A stretch of DNA of 64,000 nucleotides from NCBI GenBank assembly GCA_017462015.1, contig JAFTRX010000101.1:1-64000 (forward strand), written 5' to 3'. Positions 17,571 through 25,456 of the stretch are shown here, piece after piece. The stretch's first letter is position 1, and each line of letters starts with the position of its first letter. Under the pieces are notes generated by a model, which did no database searches, had not been told where the DNA came from, and was given only the letters and a program-made list of their open reading frames with translations. The translations under genes were made by a program, and so were the position numbers. The DNA is from Lentisphaeria bacterium (GTDB lineage Bacteria > Verrucomicrobiota > Lentisphaeria > Victivallales > Victivallaceae).

Positions 17571-18104
17571 TCAACCAACGGACTTTCCTTCTTTAAGCAC
17601 GATGCGCTCATCGACATACCGGATACCCTTGCCTTTGTACGGTTCGGGCGGACGGAAACGGCGGATCTCAGCGGCGGTCTCACCGACCAACTGCTTGTCA
17701 GCGCCTTCAACGATGATCTTGTTTTCCGGAGTGACGGTAACAGTGATACCTTCGGGAACCGGAAATTCGATCGTGTGCGAATATCCCAGCGAAAGCGTAA
17801 GCTTTTTGCCGGAGAGCTGAGCTTTGTAACCGATACCGACGATCGCCAGTTCCTTGCGGAATCCGGTAGTGACGCCGATGACCATGTTATTGATCAAACT
17901 GCGGGCGAGACCGTGCATGGCACCGGCATTGCGGGCATCATCGGCCTGGGTGACCTGCAGCTGATTCTCATTGATTTCAACCGCGACATGAGGGGGGAGC
18001 GTCAAGGAGAGCTTGCTCTTGCCTTCGACCGTGATCACACCATCATTGAGCGTCACTTTGACGCCAGCGGGGATATCAACAGGTTTTTTACCAATACGGG
18101 ACAT
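17571..18104 (-). CDS. rplF: 50S ribosomal protein L6
   Basis: 177 aa from MSRIGKKPVDIPAG, the family's usual start, preceded by GGAAG. The signature region GVTTGFRKELAIVGIGYKAQ and the C-terminal RRFRPPEPYKGKGIRYVDERIVLKEGKSVG are present. L6 sits near the GTPase-associated region of the large subunit. The five extra residues of the longer frame are not needed. Confidence 0.97.
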   Translation of the reverse strand: MSRIGKKPVDIPAGVKVTLNDGVITVEGKSKLSLTLPPHVAVEINENQLQVTQADDARNAGAMHGLARSLINNMVIGVTTGFRKELAIVGIGYKAQLSGKKLTLSLGYSHTIEFPVPEGITVTVTPENKIIVEGADKQLVGETAAEIRRFRPPEPYKGKGIRYVDERIVLKEGKSVG

Positions 18105-18130
18105 AATTTCACTTCCCACAAATTTTGTGA

Positions 18131-18526
18131 TTACCAGACACGGCAGAGGATTTCGCCGCCGACGTTTTCTTTAACCGCCTTGCGACCACTCATAATCCCC
18201 TTCGGCGTGGACAGCACAACGATTCCGAGACCGTTACGGACGCGGGGGATCTCCCGGCTTCCGCAGTGAACACGGCAGGAACATTTGCTCACACGCTCAA
18301 TACCTTCGATGACCGGTTTGCCATCAACATACTTGAGTTCGATGACGATCTGACGTTTGACGCCTTCGCCTTCGACCGTAACTTTACCGACATAACCCTC
18401 GTCCTTGAGAACGTTGGCAATCGCTTCCTTTTCGCGGGAAAGCGGAATGCTCACCGTATCAAGTTCAGCAGCACCGGCATTGCGGATGCGGGTCAGCATA
18501 TCGGCAATAGGATCTTGCATACTCAT
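18131..18526 (-). CDS. rpsH: 30S ribosomal protein S8
   Basis: 131 aa, 16S rRNA-binding protein needed for central domain assembly and, in many bacteria, translational repressor of the spc operon. MSMQDPIADMLTRIRNA and the C-terminal RVRNGLGIVVLSTPKGIMSGRKAVKENVGGEILCRVW are diagnostic. AGGAG lies 8 bases before the start. Confidence 0.97.
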   Translation of the reverse strand: MSMQDPIADMLTRIRNAGAAELDTVSIPLSREKEAIANVLKDEGYVGKVTVEGEGVKRQIVIELKYVDGKPVIEGIERVSKCSCRVHCGSREIPRVRNGLGIVVLSTPKGIMSGRKAVKENVGGEILCRVW

Positions 18527-18551
18527 GATTTAATCTCCTTTTACCTTTTAA

Positions 18552-18737
18552 TTACCAGCTGGCCTTGGTCACGCCCGGGATCTGACCCTTGCTGGCCAGT
18601 TCACGGAAGCAGATACGGCAGAGTTGGAATTTGCCGATGTAAGCACGCGGACGGCCGCACGCCTTGCAACGAGTATAGTTCCGGACGGGGAACTTGTTGG
18701 GGCGGGAAGCCTTAACTATCAAACTGAGTTTTGCCAT
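18552..18737 (-). CDS. rpsN: 30S ribosomal protein S14, zinc-binding type
   Basis: 61 aa. Two CxxC pairs (CKAC and CRIC) mark the short zinc-ribbon (type Z) form of S14, as opposed to the longer C-minus form of about 100 aa. [35 protein letters not shown] is typical. It lies between rplE and rpsH as usual. Confidence 0.97.
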   Translation of the reverse strand: MAKLSLIVKASRPNKFPVRNYTRCKACGRPRAYIGKFQLCRICFRELASKGQIPGVTKASW

Positions 18738-18752
18738 TTTTCTACCCCTTCA

Positions 18753-19289
18753 TCAGTCCTCGAAAGGAACTTCCATCATTTTCAACAACTCACGGGCGGC
18801 ATCATCGGTTTTGGCAGTAGTGACAAAAGCGATGTTGACACCGAGCGGATATTTCAGCTTGTCAGCATCGACTTCGGTAAAGACCGAAACATCGCTGACA
18901 CCCATATTGTAGTTACCGACACCGTCGAAACCGTTCTTGGGAATACCACGGAAGTCGCGGACACGCGGCATGGCGTTGTGCACGAAACGATCGAGGAATT
19001 CATACATGCGGTTTCCGCGCAGAGTCACCATAACACCGACCGGCATACCGACGCGGAGTTTGAAGTTGGAGACGTTCTTGCGGGCTTTGCAAATAAGCGG
19101 CTTCTGTCCGGTCATGGCACCGAGATGGTTCTGAGCTTCAGTGAACGCGTCGCGTTCCTTGTCGCTGCCGATACCGGTGGAAATGACGATCTTCTCCAGC
19201 TTCGGGATCTGCATCACATTTTTGATGCCGAGCTTCTCAGCGAGAGCAGAACGGACTTCTTCAACATATTTTTTCTTCATATCAGGCAT
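18753..19289 (-). CDS. rplE: 50S ribosomal protein L5
   Basis: 178 aa, contacts 5S rRNA in the central protuberance. MPDMKKKYVEEVRSALAEKLGIKNVMQIPKLEKIVISTGIG and GNYNMGVSDVSVFTEVDADKLKYPLGVNIAFVTTAKTDDAARELL match the family. The SD (GGAG) of this gene lies inside the end of rplX, as both are closely packed. Confidence 0.97.
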   Translation of the reverse strand: MPDMKKKYVEEVRSALAEKLGIKNVMQIPKLEKIVISTGIGSDKERDAFTEAQNHLGAMTGQKPLICKARKNVSNFKLRVGMPVGVMVTLRGNRMYEFLDRFVHNAMPRVRDFRGIPKNGFDGVGNYNMGVSDVSVFTEVDADKLKYPLGVNIAFVTTAKTDDAARELLKMMEVPFED

Positions 19290-19295
19290 GATCTG

Positions 19296-19610
19296 TTACT
19301 CCGTCTTGCCCTTGGCAGCCGCTTTGGCGGCACGGCGGGCATTCTTGGCTTCAAGTTTCGCCTGTTTGCACTCATCGGTCAGCGTGACATTGCTGACGGC
19401 GACCGACACGGAACGCTCGACCAAACCGCCGTTGGGGTTGGCTTTGCTCTTTTTGACGGTACGTTTGCCCAGCTTGCTCTCGCCATTGGCGAGTTCAAGG
19501 ACAACACGTTCCTTGGCGGGCAGGATCGCGGTAACAGTCGCTTCGGCACCTTTGAAGTTGCCGGCGTTAACCACAACCTTGTCACCTTTTTTCACATGAA
19601 AAGTGTTCAT
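19296..19610 (-). CDS. rplX: 50S ribosomal protein L24
   Basis: 104 aa with the KOW motif near the start (HVKKGDKVVVNAGNFKGAEATVTAILPAKERVVLE). L24 initiates 50S assembly. The N-terminus is normal; the C-terminal 20 residues are rich in Ala and Lys. Its ATG overlaps the stop of rplN by one base. Confidence 0.96.
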   Translation of the reverse strand: MNTFHVKKGDKVVVNAGNFKGAEATVTAILPAKERVVLELANGESKLGKRTVKKSKANPNGGLVERSVSVAVSNVTLTDECKQAKLEAKNARRAAKAAAKGKTE

Positions 19611-19975
19611 TACAGCACCTCCGGCGCCAGGGAAATGATCTTCATGAAGTTCTTTTCCCGAAGCTCACGGGCGACCGGTCCGAAAATACGGGTGCCGATC
19701 GGATTGTTTTCCTTGTCGATAAGCACCGCGGCATTTTCGTCGAAGCTGAGGTAGGAACCATCGGAACGACGGATCTTGCTTTTGGTGCGGACGATCACCG
19801 CGCGAACCCGCTGACGACGTTTGACCGTGCCGTCGGGAAGTGCGGTCTCAACCGCGCAGCTGACGATGTCACCGACGCGGGCAATGCGCTTGGCCTGCCC
19901 GAGAACAGTGATAGTCAGAAGCGACTTGGCGCCGGAATTGTCGGCGACTTCAAGAATGGACTGCATCTGAATCAT
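19610..19975 (-). CDS. rplN: 50S ribosomal protein L14
   Basis: 121 aa. [92 protein letters not shown]: near-complete match to L14, which lies at the subunit interface. AGGAG lies 8 bases before the start. One-base overlap with rplX downstream. Confidence 0.97.
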   Translation of the reverse strand: MIQMQSILEVADNSGAKSLLTITVLGQAKRIARVGDIVSCAVETALPDGTVKRRQRVRAVIVRTKSKIRRSDGSYLSFDENAAVLIDKENNPIGTRIFGPVARELREKNFMKIISLAPEVL

Positions 19976-19979
19976 AATG

Positions 19980-20255
19980 TTACTCCTGGACGGCGCGGCT
20001 GATGATCTCGATCAGACGCCAGCGCTTGTTGCGGCTCAGAGGACGGGTCTCGCCAATACGGACGGTATCGCCTTTTCTGGCCTCGTTCTTTTCATCGTGC
20101 GCAGTGAACTTTTTGCTCACTTTGACGATCTTGCGGTACAGCGGATGAGCAGTACGACGTTCGACCCGGACAACGATGGTCTTGTCCTGGACGTCGCTGA
20201 CGACGACGCCGACGCGCTCTTTGCGGTTGCCGCGTGCTTCGATATTCTCGCTCAT
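19980..20255 (-). CDS. rpsQ: 30S ribosomal protein S17
   Basis: 91 aa from [45 protein letters not shown], an OB-fold 16S rRNA-binding protein. The start at 20255 overlaps the rpmC stop by one base (TAATG) with GAGGTG upstream. The longer frame would run back into rpmC and is rejected. Confidence 0.96.
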   Translation of the reverse strand: MSENIEARGNRKERVGVVVSDVQDKTIVVRVERRTAHPLYRKIVKVSKKFTAHDEKNEARKGDTVRIGETRPLSRNKRWRLIEIISRAVQE

Positions 20256-20458
20256 TATTTCACCTCGGCTTGGGCTGCGCGGGCAGTCATTTCGGTCAGG
20301 CAACGCGCGATGTCGCGGCGGACCTCACGAACCCGGGCGGTCTTTTCCAGCTGTCCGGTACGGGACTGGATTTTCAAGTTCAATTTTTCCCGGCGCAGAT
20401 CAGCAACCTGAGCGGCGAGCTCGGCGTCGGTCATTTCACGAATGTCTTTGTTATTCAT
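20255..20458 (-). CDS. rpmC: 50S ribosomal protein L29
   Basis: 67 aa from [52 protein letters not shown], the two-helix hairpin of L29 at the polypeptide exit tunnel. AAGGAG precedes the ATG at 20458. An in-frame upstream extension of 20 residues would overlap rplP and is not supported. Confidence 0.95.
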   Translation of the reverse strand: MNNKDIREMTDAELAAQVADLRREKLNLKIQSRTGQLEKTARVREVRRDIARCLTEMTARAAQAEVK

Positions 20459-20481
20459 AACACACATGCTCCTTACAGAAA

Positions 20482-20895
20482 TCAGGCTTGGCGCGCCAGG
20501 AATTTGCAGCGCACGCAAAGCTTGTTGGCAGCACGGCTCATCGCCTCTTTCGCCACGGCTTCGCTGCAGCCGGAGATTTCAAACAGGATACGTCCCGGAA
20601 GAACCGGAGCGACCCAGCCTTCAACAGCACCTTTTCCCTTACCCATACGGACTTCCAAGGGTTTCTTGGTGTAGGAACGGTACGGGAACATGCGGATCCA
20701 CACGCGACCGCGACGTTTCAGGTGACGGGTAATAGCCACACGAGCGGCCTCGATCTGATTGTTGGAAATGTACCCACGGGTCAGCGTCTGAAGCGCGTAA
20801 TCGCCAAAATCAACTTTGTTGTTGGTTGTGGCGAGTCCGGCGTTACTTCCGCGCTGAACCTTTCTGTACTTTACCCTTTTTGGCATTAACGGCAT
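20482..20895 (-). CDS. rplP: 50S ribosomal protein L16
   Basis: 137 aa. [16 protein letters not shown] at the N-terminus and [65 protein letters not shown] are diagnostic; L16 helps position tRNA at the A site. The conserved N-terminus fixes the start at 20895 (SD GGAGGAA, 9 bases). This start lies 53 bases inside the end of rpsC, in another frame. Confidence 0.97.
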   Translation of the reverse strand: MPLMPKRVKYRKVQRGSNAGLATTNNKVDFGDYALQTLTRGYISNNQIEAARVAITRHLKRRGRVWIRMFPYRSYTKKPLEVRMGKGKGAVEGWVAPVLPGRILFEISGCSEAVAKEAMSRAANKLCVRCKFLARQA

Positions 20896-21550
20896 AATCT
20901 TCTTCCTCCGCAGAGTCCTTATGACAAATCCAAACCTTCACGCCGATCTTTCCGGCGGTCGTGTTTGCCTCAATGAAACCGTAGTCGATGTTCGCCTTCA
21001 AGGTGTGAAGGGGAACGCGACCTTCCTTGTACTGTTCCTCACGGGCAAGTTCAGCCCCGCCGAGACGACCGGCGCAGTTGATCTTGATACCGTCAGCGCC
21101 CATGTCCATAGCGGACTGGATGGCGCGCTTCATGGCGCGACGGAAACCGATACGGCGCTCAAGCTGCTGGGCAACACTTTCGGCGACCAGCTGGGCGCAG
21201 GTTTCAGCGCGACGCATTTCAGAAACTTCGACAAAGACTTCCTTATCAGAGGCAAGCTTGGCGACGGCGGCACGCAGGCTGTCCAATTCGGCACCTTTTT
21301 TGCCGATGAGGACGCCCGGACGGGCCGAAACGATGGTAACACGCACGCGATTGGCAAAGCGCTCGATCTGAATACGGGCGATTGCGGCGGCGGCAAATTT
21401 TTCCTTGATGAAACTGCGGATGGCGAGATCCTCATGCAGCCAATCTCCGAACTGAGTGCGTCCGGCAGTCTTCTTATCAGAAAACCAACGGGATTCCCAA
21501 TTCTTGGTCAAGGCGGTTCTCAAACCGATCGGATTAACTTTCTGTCCCAC
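20843..21550 (-). CDS. rpsC: 30S ribosomal protein S3
   Basis: 235 aa, starts with GTG at 21550 (GAGGAAC upstream). [23 protein letters not shown], the KH domain ([36 protein letters not shown]) and [75 protein letters not shown] are all present. S3 lines the mRNA entry channel. The last about 17 residues (rich in Lys) are encoded within the start of rplP. Confidence 0.97.
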   Translation of the reverse strand: MGQKVNPIGLRTALTKNWESRWFSDKKTAGRTQFGDWLHEDLAIRSFIKEKFAAAAIARIQIERFANRVRVTIVSARPGVLIGKKGAELDSLRAAVAKLASDKEVFVEVSEMRRAETCAQLVAESVAQQLERRIGFRRAMKRAIQSAMDMGADGIKINCAGRLGGAELAREEQYKEGRVPLHTLKANIDYGFIEANTTAGKIGVKVWICHKDSAEEEDYAVNAKKGKVQKGSARK

Positions 21551-21567
21551 GATTTGTTCCTCTTTCC

Positions 21568-21900
21568 TTAGATGTCGCTCAAAACGACTTCCAGATGACT
21601 GGTGCGTTTGCGGATGCGTCCGGCCGAACCGCGTGCCTTCGGACGGAACCGACGGATGATCGGACCCGGGCTGACGAGCGCCGCCTTAACGGTGAGCGCC
21701 TTGCGGTTGACGTCGCAGTTGTTTTCGGCGTTGGCAACGGCGGAGCGCAGCGTTTTGCCGATCAGAGCGGCCGCCTTACGCGGGCTCAGGTCAACGATCG
21801 CGAGCGCTTCGACCACGCTTTTTCCCTGGATCAGACGGGACACATGCCGCGCCTTCTCCGGAGAAATCCGGACGTTTTTGGTTAAAGCTCTTACTTCCAT
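21568..21900 (-). CDS. rplV: 50S ribosomal protein L22
   Basis: 110 aa. [52 protein letters not shown] and the exit-tunnel hairpin region [27 protein letters not shown] identify L22. It is the first gene of the operon here: rpsS, rplB, rplW, rplD, rplC and rpsJ, which normally precede it, are not in the window. The SD is weak (GAAAG). A promoter and a leader of about 340 nt lie upstream. Confidence 0.96.
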   Translation of the reverse strand: MEVRALTKNVRISPEKARHVSRLIQGKSVVEALAIVDLSPRKAAALIGKTLRSAVANAENNCDVNRKALTVKAALVSPGPIIRRFRPKARGSAGRIRKRTSHLEVVLSDI

Positions 21901-22241
21901 AATCTGCTTTCTTTATATTTTTTAACCAGTTCGCTTTTGTCCGCGTTCGCGAGCGTTTACGTTTCGCGGAGCGAACTACTCTACTCCGGTAATCAGACCA
22001 CACGCTTCACCTTCCCAAGTTCTGCGATCACTTCAAAGCGTTTTTCGCACGTCCTTATAAAGAACACGCTTTTCAGTGCGGCCGTTTCCCGGCTGACACG
22101 TGCTTTCAGTTAAACCACGCGCTGTACGGAACTCTCATTTTCAGCATCTTTTAAATGAAAACTCCGTTTCAACGCGCCGTCCTCCCGGCGGCACTTTCTT
22201 CATCAATCAAGGTACAGCAAAGCCCTGCCTTCACAATGAAG
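21901..22241 (-). promoter_or_regulatory. Long structured leader upstream of rplV
   Basis: About 340 nt between the promoter at 22249-22277 and rplV, without a credible gene. Read in the direction of transcription it holds two diverged copies of a roughly 70-nt unit (about 22197-22130 and 22098-22020), each opening with GTGYCRSCCGGGA and a small hairpin GCCG...CGGC (22176-22189 and 22081-22093). A further stem GTTCGC/GCGAAC lies near the gene. This suggests a folded leader RNA, perhaps for ribosomal protein feedback (inference). I see no remnant of rpsS. Confidence 0.5.
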
Positions 22242-22248
22242 ATTTCAT

Positions 22249-22277
22249 AATATATCGTCAAAAACCCACTTTATCAA
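22249..22277 (-). promoter_or_regulatory. Promoter of the rplV-cmk operon
   Basis: Minus strand TTGATA (22272-22277), 17 bases, TATATT (22249-22254). The expected transcript start is near 22241, giving a leader of about 340 nt before rplV. Confidence 0.65.
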
Positions 22278-22387
22278 GTCATTTTTTAAAAAAAATCGAC
22301 TTTTTTTCCGTTTTTGGCACGAAAACGACCGTTTTTCGTTGCCCGCGCCCTTTTTTTCAACGAACCGTCGGACGAGAGCAAGACGCG

Positions 22388-22560
22388 TCCGCGAGGCGCC
22401 GCCGCATGCCATGCTGAACGACCAGACCCCGCGCGGCGGATGCATCGTGCGGCAAGGTTGGGGGGAAATCAAGGTAATGCCGAGGGAGTGTACGACTGTA
22501 CTCGACCGAGGCAGAATCCGCAGATTTGCTCCCAAGATTGTCCGCGAGGCGCCGCCGCAT
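22388..22560 (+). repeat. Interspersed hairpin element, copy C, flanked by 20-bp direct repeats
   Basis: The core 22434-22559 aligns with 12453-12578 without gaps (about 100 of 126 identical by hand) and keeps the same stems. Differences fall in paired bases: GGGGGGAAATC pairs with GATTTGCTCCC with one mismatch, and the apical stem becomes GTAC-GACT-GTAC. The 20-base sequence ending the element (22541-22560) also occurs just before it (22388-22407), so a truncated second unit or a target duplication lies upstream. Its last base is the first base of the stop codon of the symporter gene. Confidence 0.8.
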
Positions 22561-23912
22561 CAAAAGAACTGAATGTAGCCCCAAATAAATATAGTTATAA
22601 CGATGAGCGGCAGAATGAAGCGGCAATAATTTTTCATCCATGCAGGGAAAAGCACACCCTTACCGGTATTTGCCTCCTGAGTAAATGCCTGCCAGTTCAG
22701 CGCACAATACAGCACGATCAGCAATGAACCGATGGGCAGCAGATTCTGGCTGACGAGAAAATCCTCCAAATCGAGAATGGAACTGTTTCCGCCCAGCGGA
22801 TGAACACTTTTCCATATATTAAAGCCGAAGACGCATGGAAGCGAGAATATTGCCACGCCGACACCGGTTATCAATGCGGCAGCTTTGCGCGGCAATTTCA
22901 CTTCGTCGATGAAAAACGCAATCAGGTTTTCAAATACCGCCACCACCGTGGTCAATGCCGCAAGCGACAGAAACACAAAAAACAATGCGCCCCAGAAACG
23001 TCCTCCTGCCATATTATTAAATATGTTCGGCAGGGACACAAAAATCAATCCCGGCCCGGAATTGACACCGACACCATACGAAAAGCATATCGGGAAAATT
23101 ATCATACCGGCCATGAACGCTATCAGCGTATCAAGTGCAATGATAATCACGCTCTCTCCGGCAAGCCGCCGTTCTTTGCCGATGTAACTGCCGAAGATCG
23201 CCATACTGCCGACACCGATGCTCAAGGTGAAAAACGCCTGCCCCATCGCCGCGAAAACCGTTTCTCCGGGGGCAGAGACAAAGTTGTTCCAATCCGGCTT
23301 GAGATAGAAGGTCAGCCCTTCCGCACACCCTTTGGTCGTCAACGCATATCCGGCAAGCACAGCGATCAGGACAAAAAGCGCGCCCATCATATATTTCACC
23401 ACCTTTTCCACTCCGTTGCGCAAACCTCCGGCGCAGATAACGGTTGCCAGAAACACCGTCAGCAACATATAACCGCCGCTGACTGACGGCGTACCGGTAA
23501 GTTGTTCAAATGCCGCGCCCACTTCACTTGCAGGGACATTGACCAGCGAACCATCTATATAATTTTTGGCATACGCCAGCAACCATCCGCTGACGGTGGT
23601 ATAATAGATCATAAGGATGAAATTGCCGATAAACACCAATTTTGCCGGCAACACCCAGCGGCGGCGGTTATCAGTGAGGTTGCGGAAACTTCCGATAAGA
23701 TTCGCCTGTCCCATTCTGCCGACACTGAGTTCCATGGTCAATATGGGAAATCCCAGCAACGCAAGAAATATCAGATAAAGCAGAACAAACATCCCACCGC
23801 CGTATTTCCCCGCAACGAACGGGAAACGCCACACATTACCCAATCCGACGGCACACCCGACCGACAACATAATGAAACCCAACCGGCTTCCTAAAGATTC
23901 TCTGTTACTCAT
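22560..23912 (-). CDS. Sodium-dependent transporter of the neurotransmitter:sodium symporter (NSS/SNF) family
   Basis: 450 aa, about 11-12 membrane segments. The family N-terminus RLGFIMLSVGCAVGLGNVWRFPFVAGKYGGGMFVLLYLI holds the unwound TM1 sodium/substrate site (GCAVGLGNVWRFP). TM6 shows FFTLSIGVGSMAIFGSYI. Bacterial members import amino acids or related amines with sodium; the substrate is not predictable. AGGAG lies before the ATG and a good promoter upstream. The stop codon lies exactly at the edge of repeat element C, so the C-terminus may have been reshaped by that element. Confidence 0.92.
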   Translation of the reverse strand: MSNRESLGSRLGFIMLSVGCAVGLGNVWRFPFVAGKYGGGMFVLLYLIFLALLGFPILTMELSVGRMGQANLIGSFRNLTDNRRRWVLPAKLVFIGNFILMIYYTTVSGWLLAYAKNYIDGSLVNVPASEVGAAFEQLTGTPSVSGGYMLLTVFLATVICAGGLRNGVEKVVKYMMGALFVLIAVLAGYALTTKGCAEGLTFYLKPDWNNFVSAPGETVFAAMGQAFFTLSIGVGSMAIFGSYIGKERRLAGESVIIIALDTLIAFMAGMIIFPICFSYGVGVNSGPGLIFVSLPNIFNNMAGGRFWGALFFVFLSLAALTTVVAVFENLIAFFIDEVKLPRKAAALITGVGVAIFSLPCVFGFNIWKSVHPLGGNSSILDLEDFLVSQNLLPIGSLLIVLYCALNWQAFTQEANTGKGVLFPAWMKNYCRFILPLIVITIFIWGYIQFF

Positions 23913-23938
23913 AAAAAACTCCTGTTCGCAACCGGTAT

Positions 23939-23967
23939 AAAATACTGCACAAATGTGCGTTTGTCAA
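23939..23967 (-). promoter_or_regulatory. Promoter of the NSS symporter gene
   Basis: Minus strand TTGACA (23962-23967), 17 bases, TATTTT (23939-23944), 27 bases before the start codon. The spacer is partly palindromic (GCACATTTGTGC). Confidence 0.65.
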
Positions 23968-23978
23968 CCAACTTCTGT

Positions 23979-25334
23979 TTATCGGGTCAGGTTTTTCACC
24001 CACTGATATTTGCGATAGTGGTGCAGTACCCAGGGGACTTTGCCCACTTCGTCCAGACAGGTGCAGGCATACACCGCCAATATCGGCAGGCGAAAGTAAA
24101 ACGCTCCGGAAAAAGCACACGGCAATGCGATTCCCCACATGCACACCAACAGCGAATAGACATCGAACCAGGTATCTCCTCCGGCGGTAAACACACCGTT
24201 TATCACCACGGTACAGACACAACGTCCTATCATATATACTGCGAGGATGAAAAACATTCCGGTCATATATTCGTGTGCCTGCGGCGTGAGCTTGATGCAG
24301 TTGGAAACGATCGGCAGTGAGGCGAGAATAACCAAAGACGAAAGCGCCCCGACAATAAATGCCAGCACCGTCATCCGATCCCCGTAACGTCTGCCGGTCT
24401 CAAGGTTTCCGGCTCCGAGTTCGTTGCCGATGAGAATCGCACTGCCGCCGCCGATACCGTTACAGAGACAACACATAAGGTCGCGCACCACTGCCGCAAT
24501 GGAGTTGGCAGCGGCGGCATCTTTACCCAGATGTCCCATGATGGCGGTGTATGCGGTAAATCCCACTCCCCAGAAGACATACGCTCCCAATACCGGCAAC
24601 GCATAACGCCAGAAGTCCAGCACCAGCATTTTATCGAAAGAAAAGATGTTGCGCAAACGGAGTTTTATGTACTCTTTTTTGGTGCTTACCGCTATGCACC
24701 AGAACAATTCCAATATCCGCGCCGCCACCGTGGCAAGGGCGGCTCCACGCACGCCGAGGGCGGGAAATCCGGCAAGTCCGAAGATCAGCAGTGTATTGAA
24801 CACAATATTCATGATAACTGCTCCGGAACTTATCCATGCCGACATGGCGGCTTTATCACTCACCCTCATGATGGCAAGGTAACACTGTGATATTCCGGTG
24901 AGCAGATACGACCACGCAGCAATATGGAGATATTCCGCCCCGATGGAAATAAGCGTGGGGTCGCTTGCAAAAATTTTCATCAGAATATGGGGGAAGAAAT
25001 AGCATCCGGCAAAGAAAAGCAGTGATACTCCCAGTGCCTCCTGCACGCTTATACCGAAAATTTTCTCCAACACATTGCGGTCACCTTTCCCCCAGTATTG
25101 CGCTCCGAGAATACCGACTCCGGCGGCAATGGCGCCCAGAAGCATGTTCTGGATAAACTGTATCTGCGTGGCGAGCGAAACCGCCGCCATGGCATCCTGA
25201 TCGAGCCTGCCGAGCATAAAGGCATCGGCGGCGGCAACCAGTGCCAGCATCAGACTTTGCAGTGTGATGGGAAAGGTCAACGCCAACAGCTTGCGGTTGA
25301 AGCGGTGGTCACGGATAATGTCAGTTAATATCAT
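23979..25334 (-). CDS. MATE family efflux transporter
   Basis: 451 aa, 12 membrane segments in two related halves (FPITLQSLMLALVAAADAFMLGRLDQDAMAAVSLATQIQF in the first; DFWRYALPVLGAYVFWGVGFTAYTAIMGHLGKDAAAANSIAAVVRDL in the second). MATE proteins expel drugs or metabolites in exchange for Na+ or H+. The ligand is unknown. It has its own promoter; the SD is weak. It precedes the symporter gene by 66 bp, but each has a promoter, so they need not be an operon. Confidence 0.92.
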   Translation of the reverse strand: MILTDIIRDHRFNRKLLALTFPITLQSLMLALVAAADAFMLGRLDQDAMAAVSLATQIQFIQNMLLGAIAAGVGILGAQYWGKGDRNVLEKIFGISVQEALGVSLLFFAGCYFFPHILMKIFASDPTLISIGAEYLHIAAWSYLLTGISQCYLAIMRVSDKAAMSAWISSGAVIMNIVFNTLLIFGLAGFPALGVRGAALATVAARILELFWCIAVSTKKEYIKLRLRNIFSFDKMLVLDFWRYALPVLGAYVFWGVGFTAYTAIMGHLGKDAAAANSIAAVVRDLMCCLCNGIGGGSAILIGNELGAGNLETGRRYGDRMTVLAFIVGALSSLVILASLPIVSNCIKLTPQAHEYMTGMFFILAVYMIGRCVCTVVINGVFTAGGDTWFDVYSLLVCMWGIALPCAFSGAFYFRLPILAVYACTCLDEVGKVPWVLHHYRKYQWVKNLTR

Positions 25335-25367
25335 AGTATATCAGAATTTGAAAAAAATATTTCGCAT

Positions 25368-25395
25368 AATATACTGCCGAATCGGATTTTGTCAA
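25368..25395 (-). promoter_or_regulatory. Promoter of the MATE gene
   Basis: Minus strand TTGACA (25390-25395), 16 bases, TATATT (25368-25373), 33 bases before the start codon. Confidence 0.6.
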
Positions 25396-25404
25396 TGGGG
25401 GCGA

Positions 25405-25447
25405 TAATAAAAAATCCCCGGTATCGTTGAAAATACCGGGGAAAACA
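25405..25447 (-). terminator. Rho-independent terminator of the 1030-aa gene
   Basis: Perfect 9-bp stem CCCCGGTAT/ATACCGGGG (25416-25424 with 25433-25441), 8-nt loop, followed on the minus strand by ATTTTTT. It starts 16 bp after the stop codon at 25457. Confidence 0.9.
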
Positions 25448-25456
25448 GTTCTGGCT

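Noticed and set aside
21791-22003. Basic 70-codon frame upstream of rplV, considered as an rpsS remnant
   Set aside because: It overlaps rplV in another frame and shows none of the S19 motifs.
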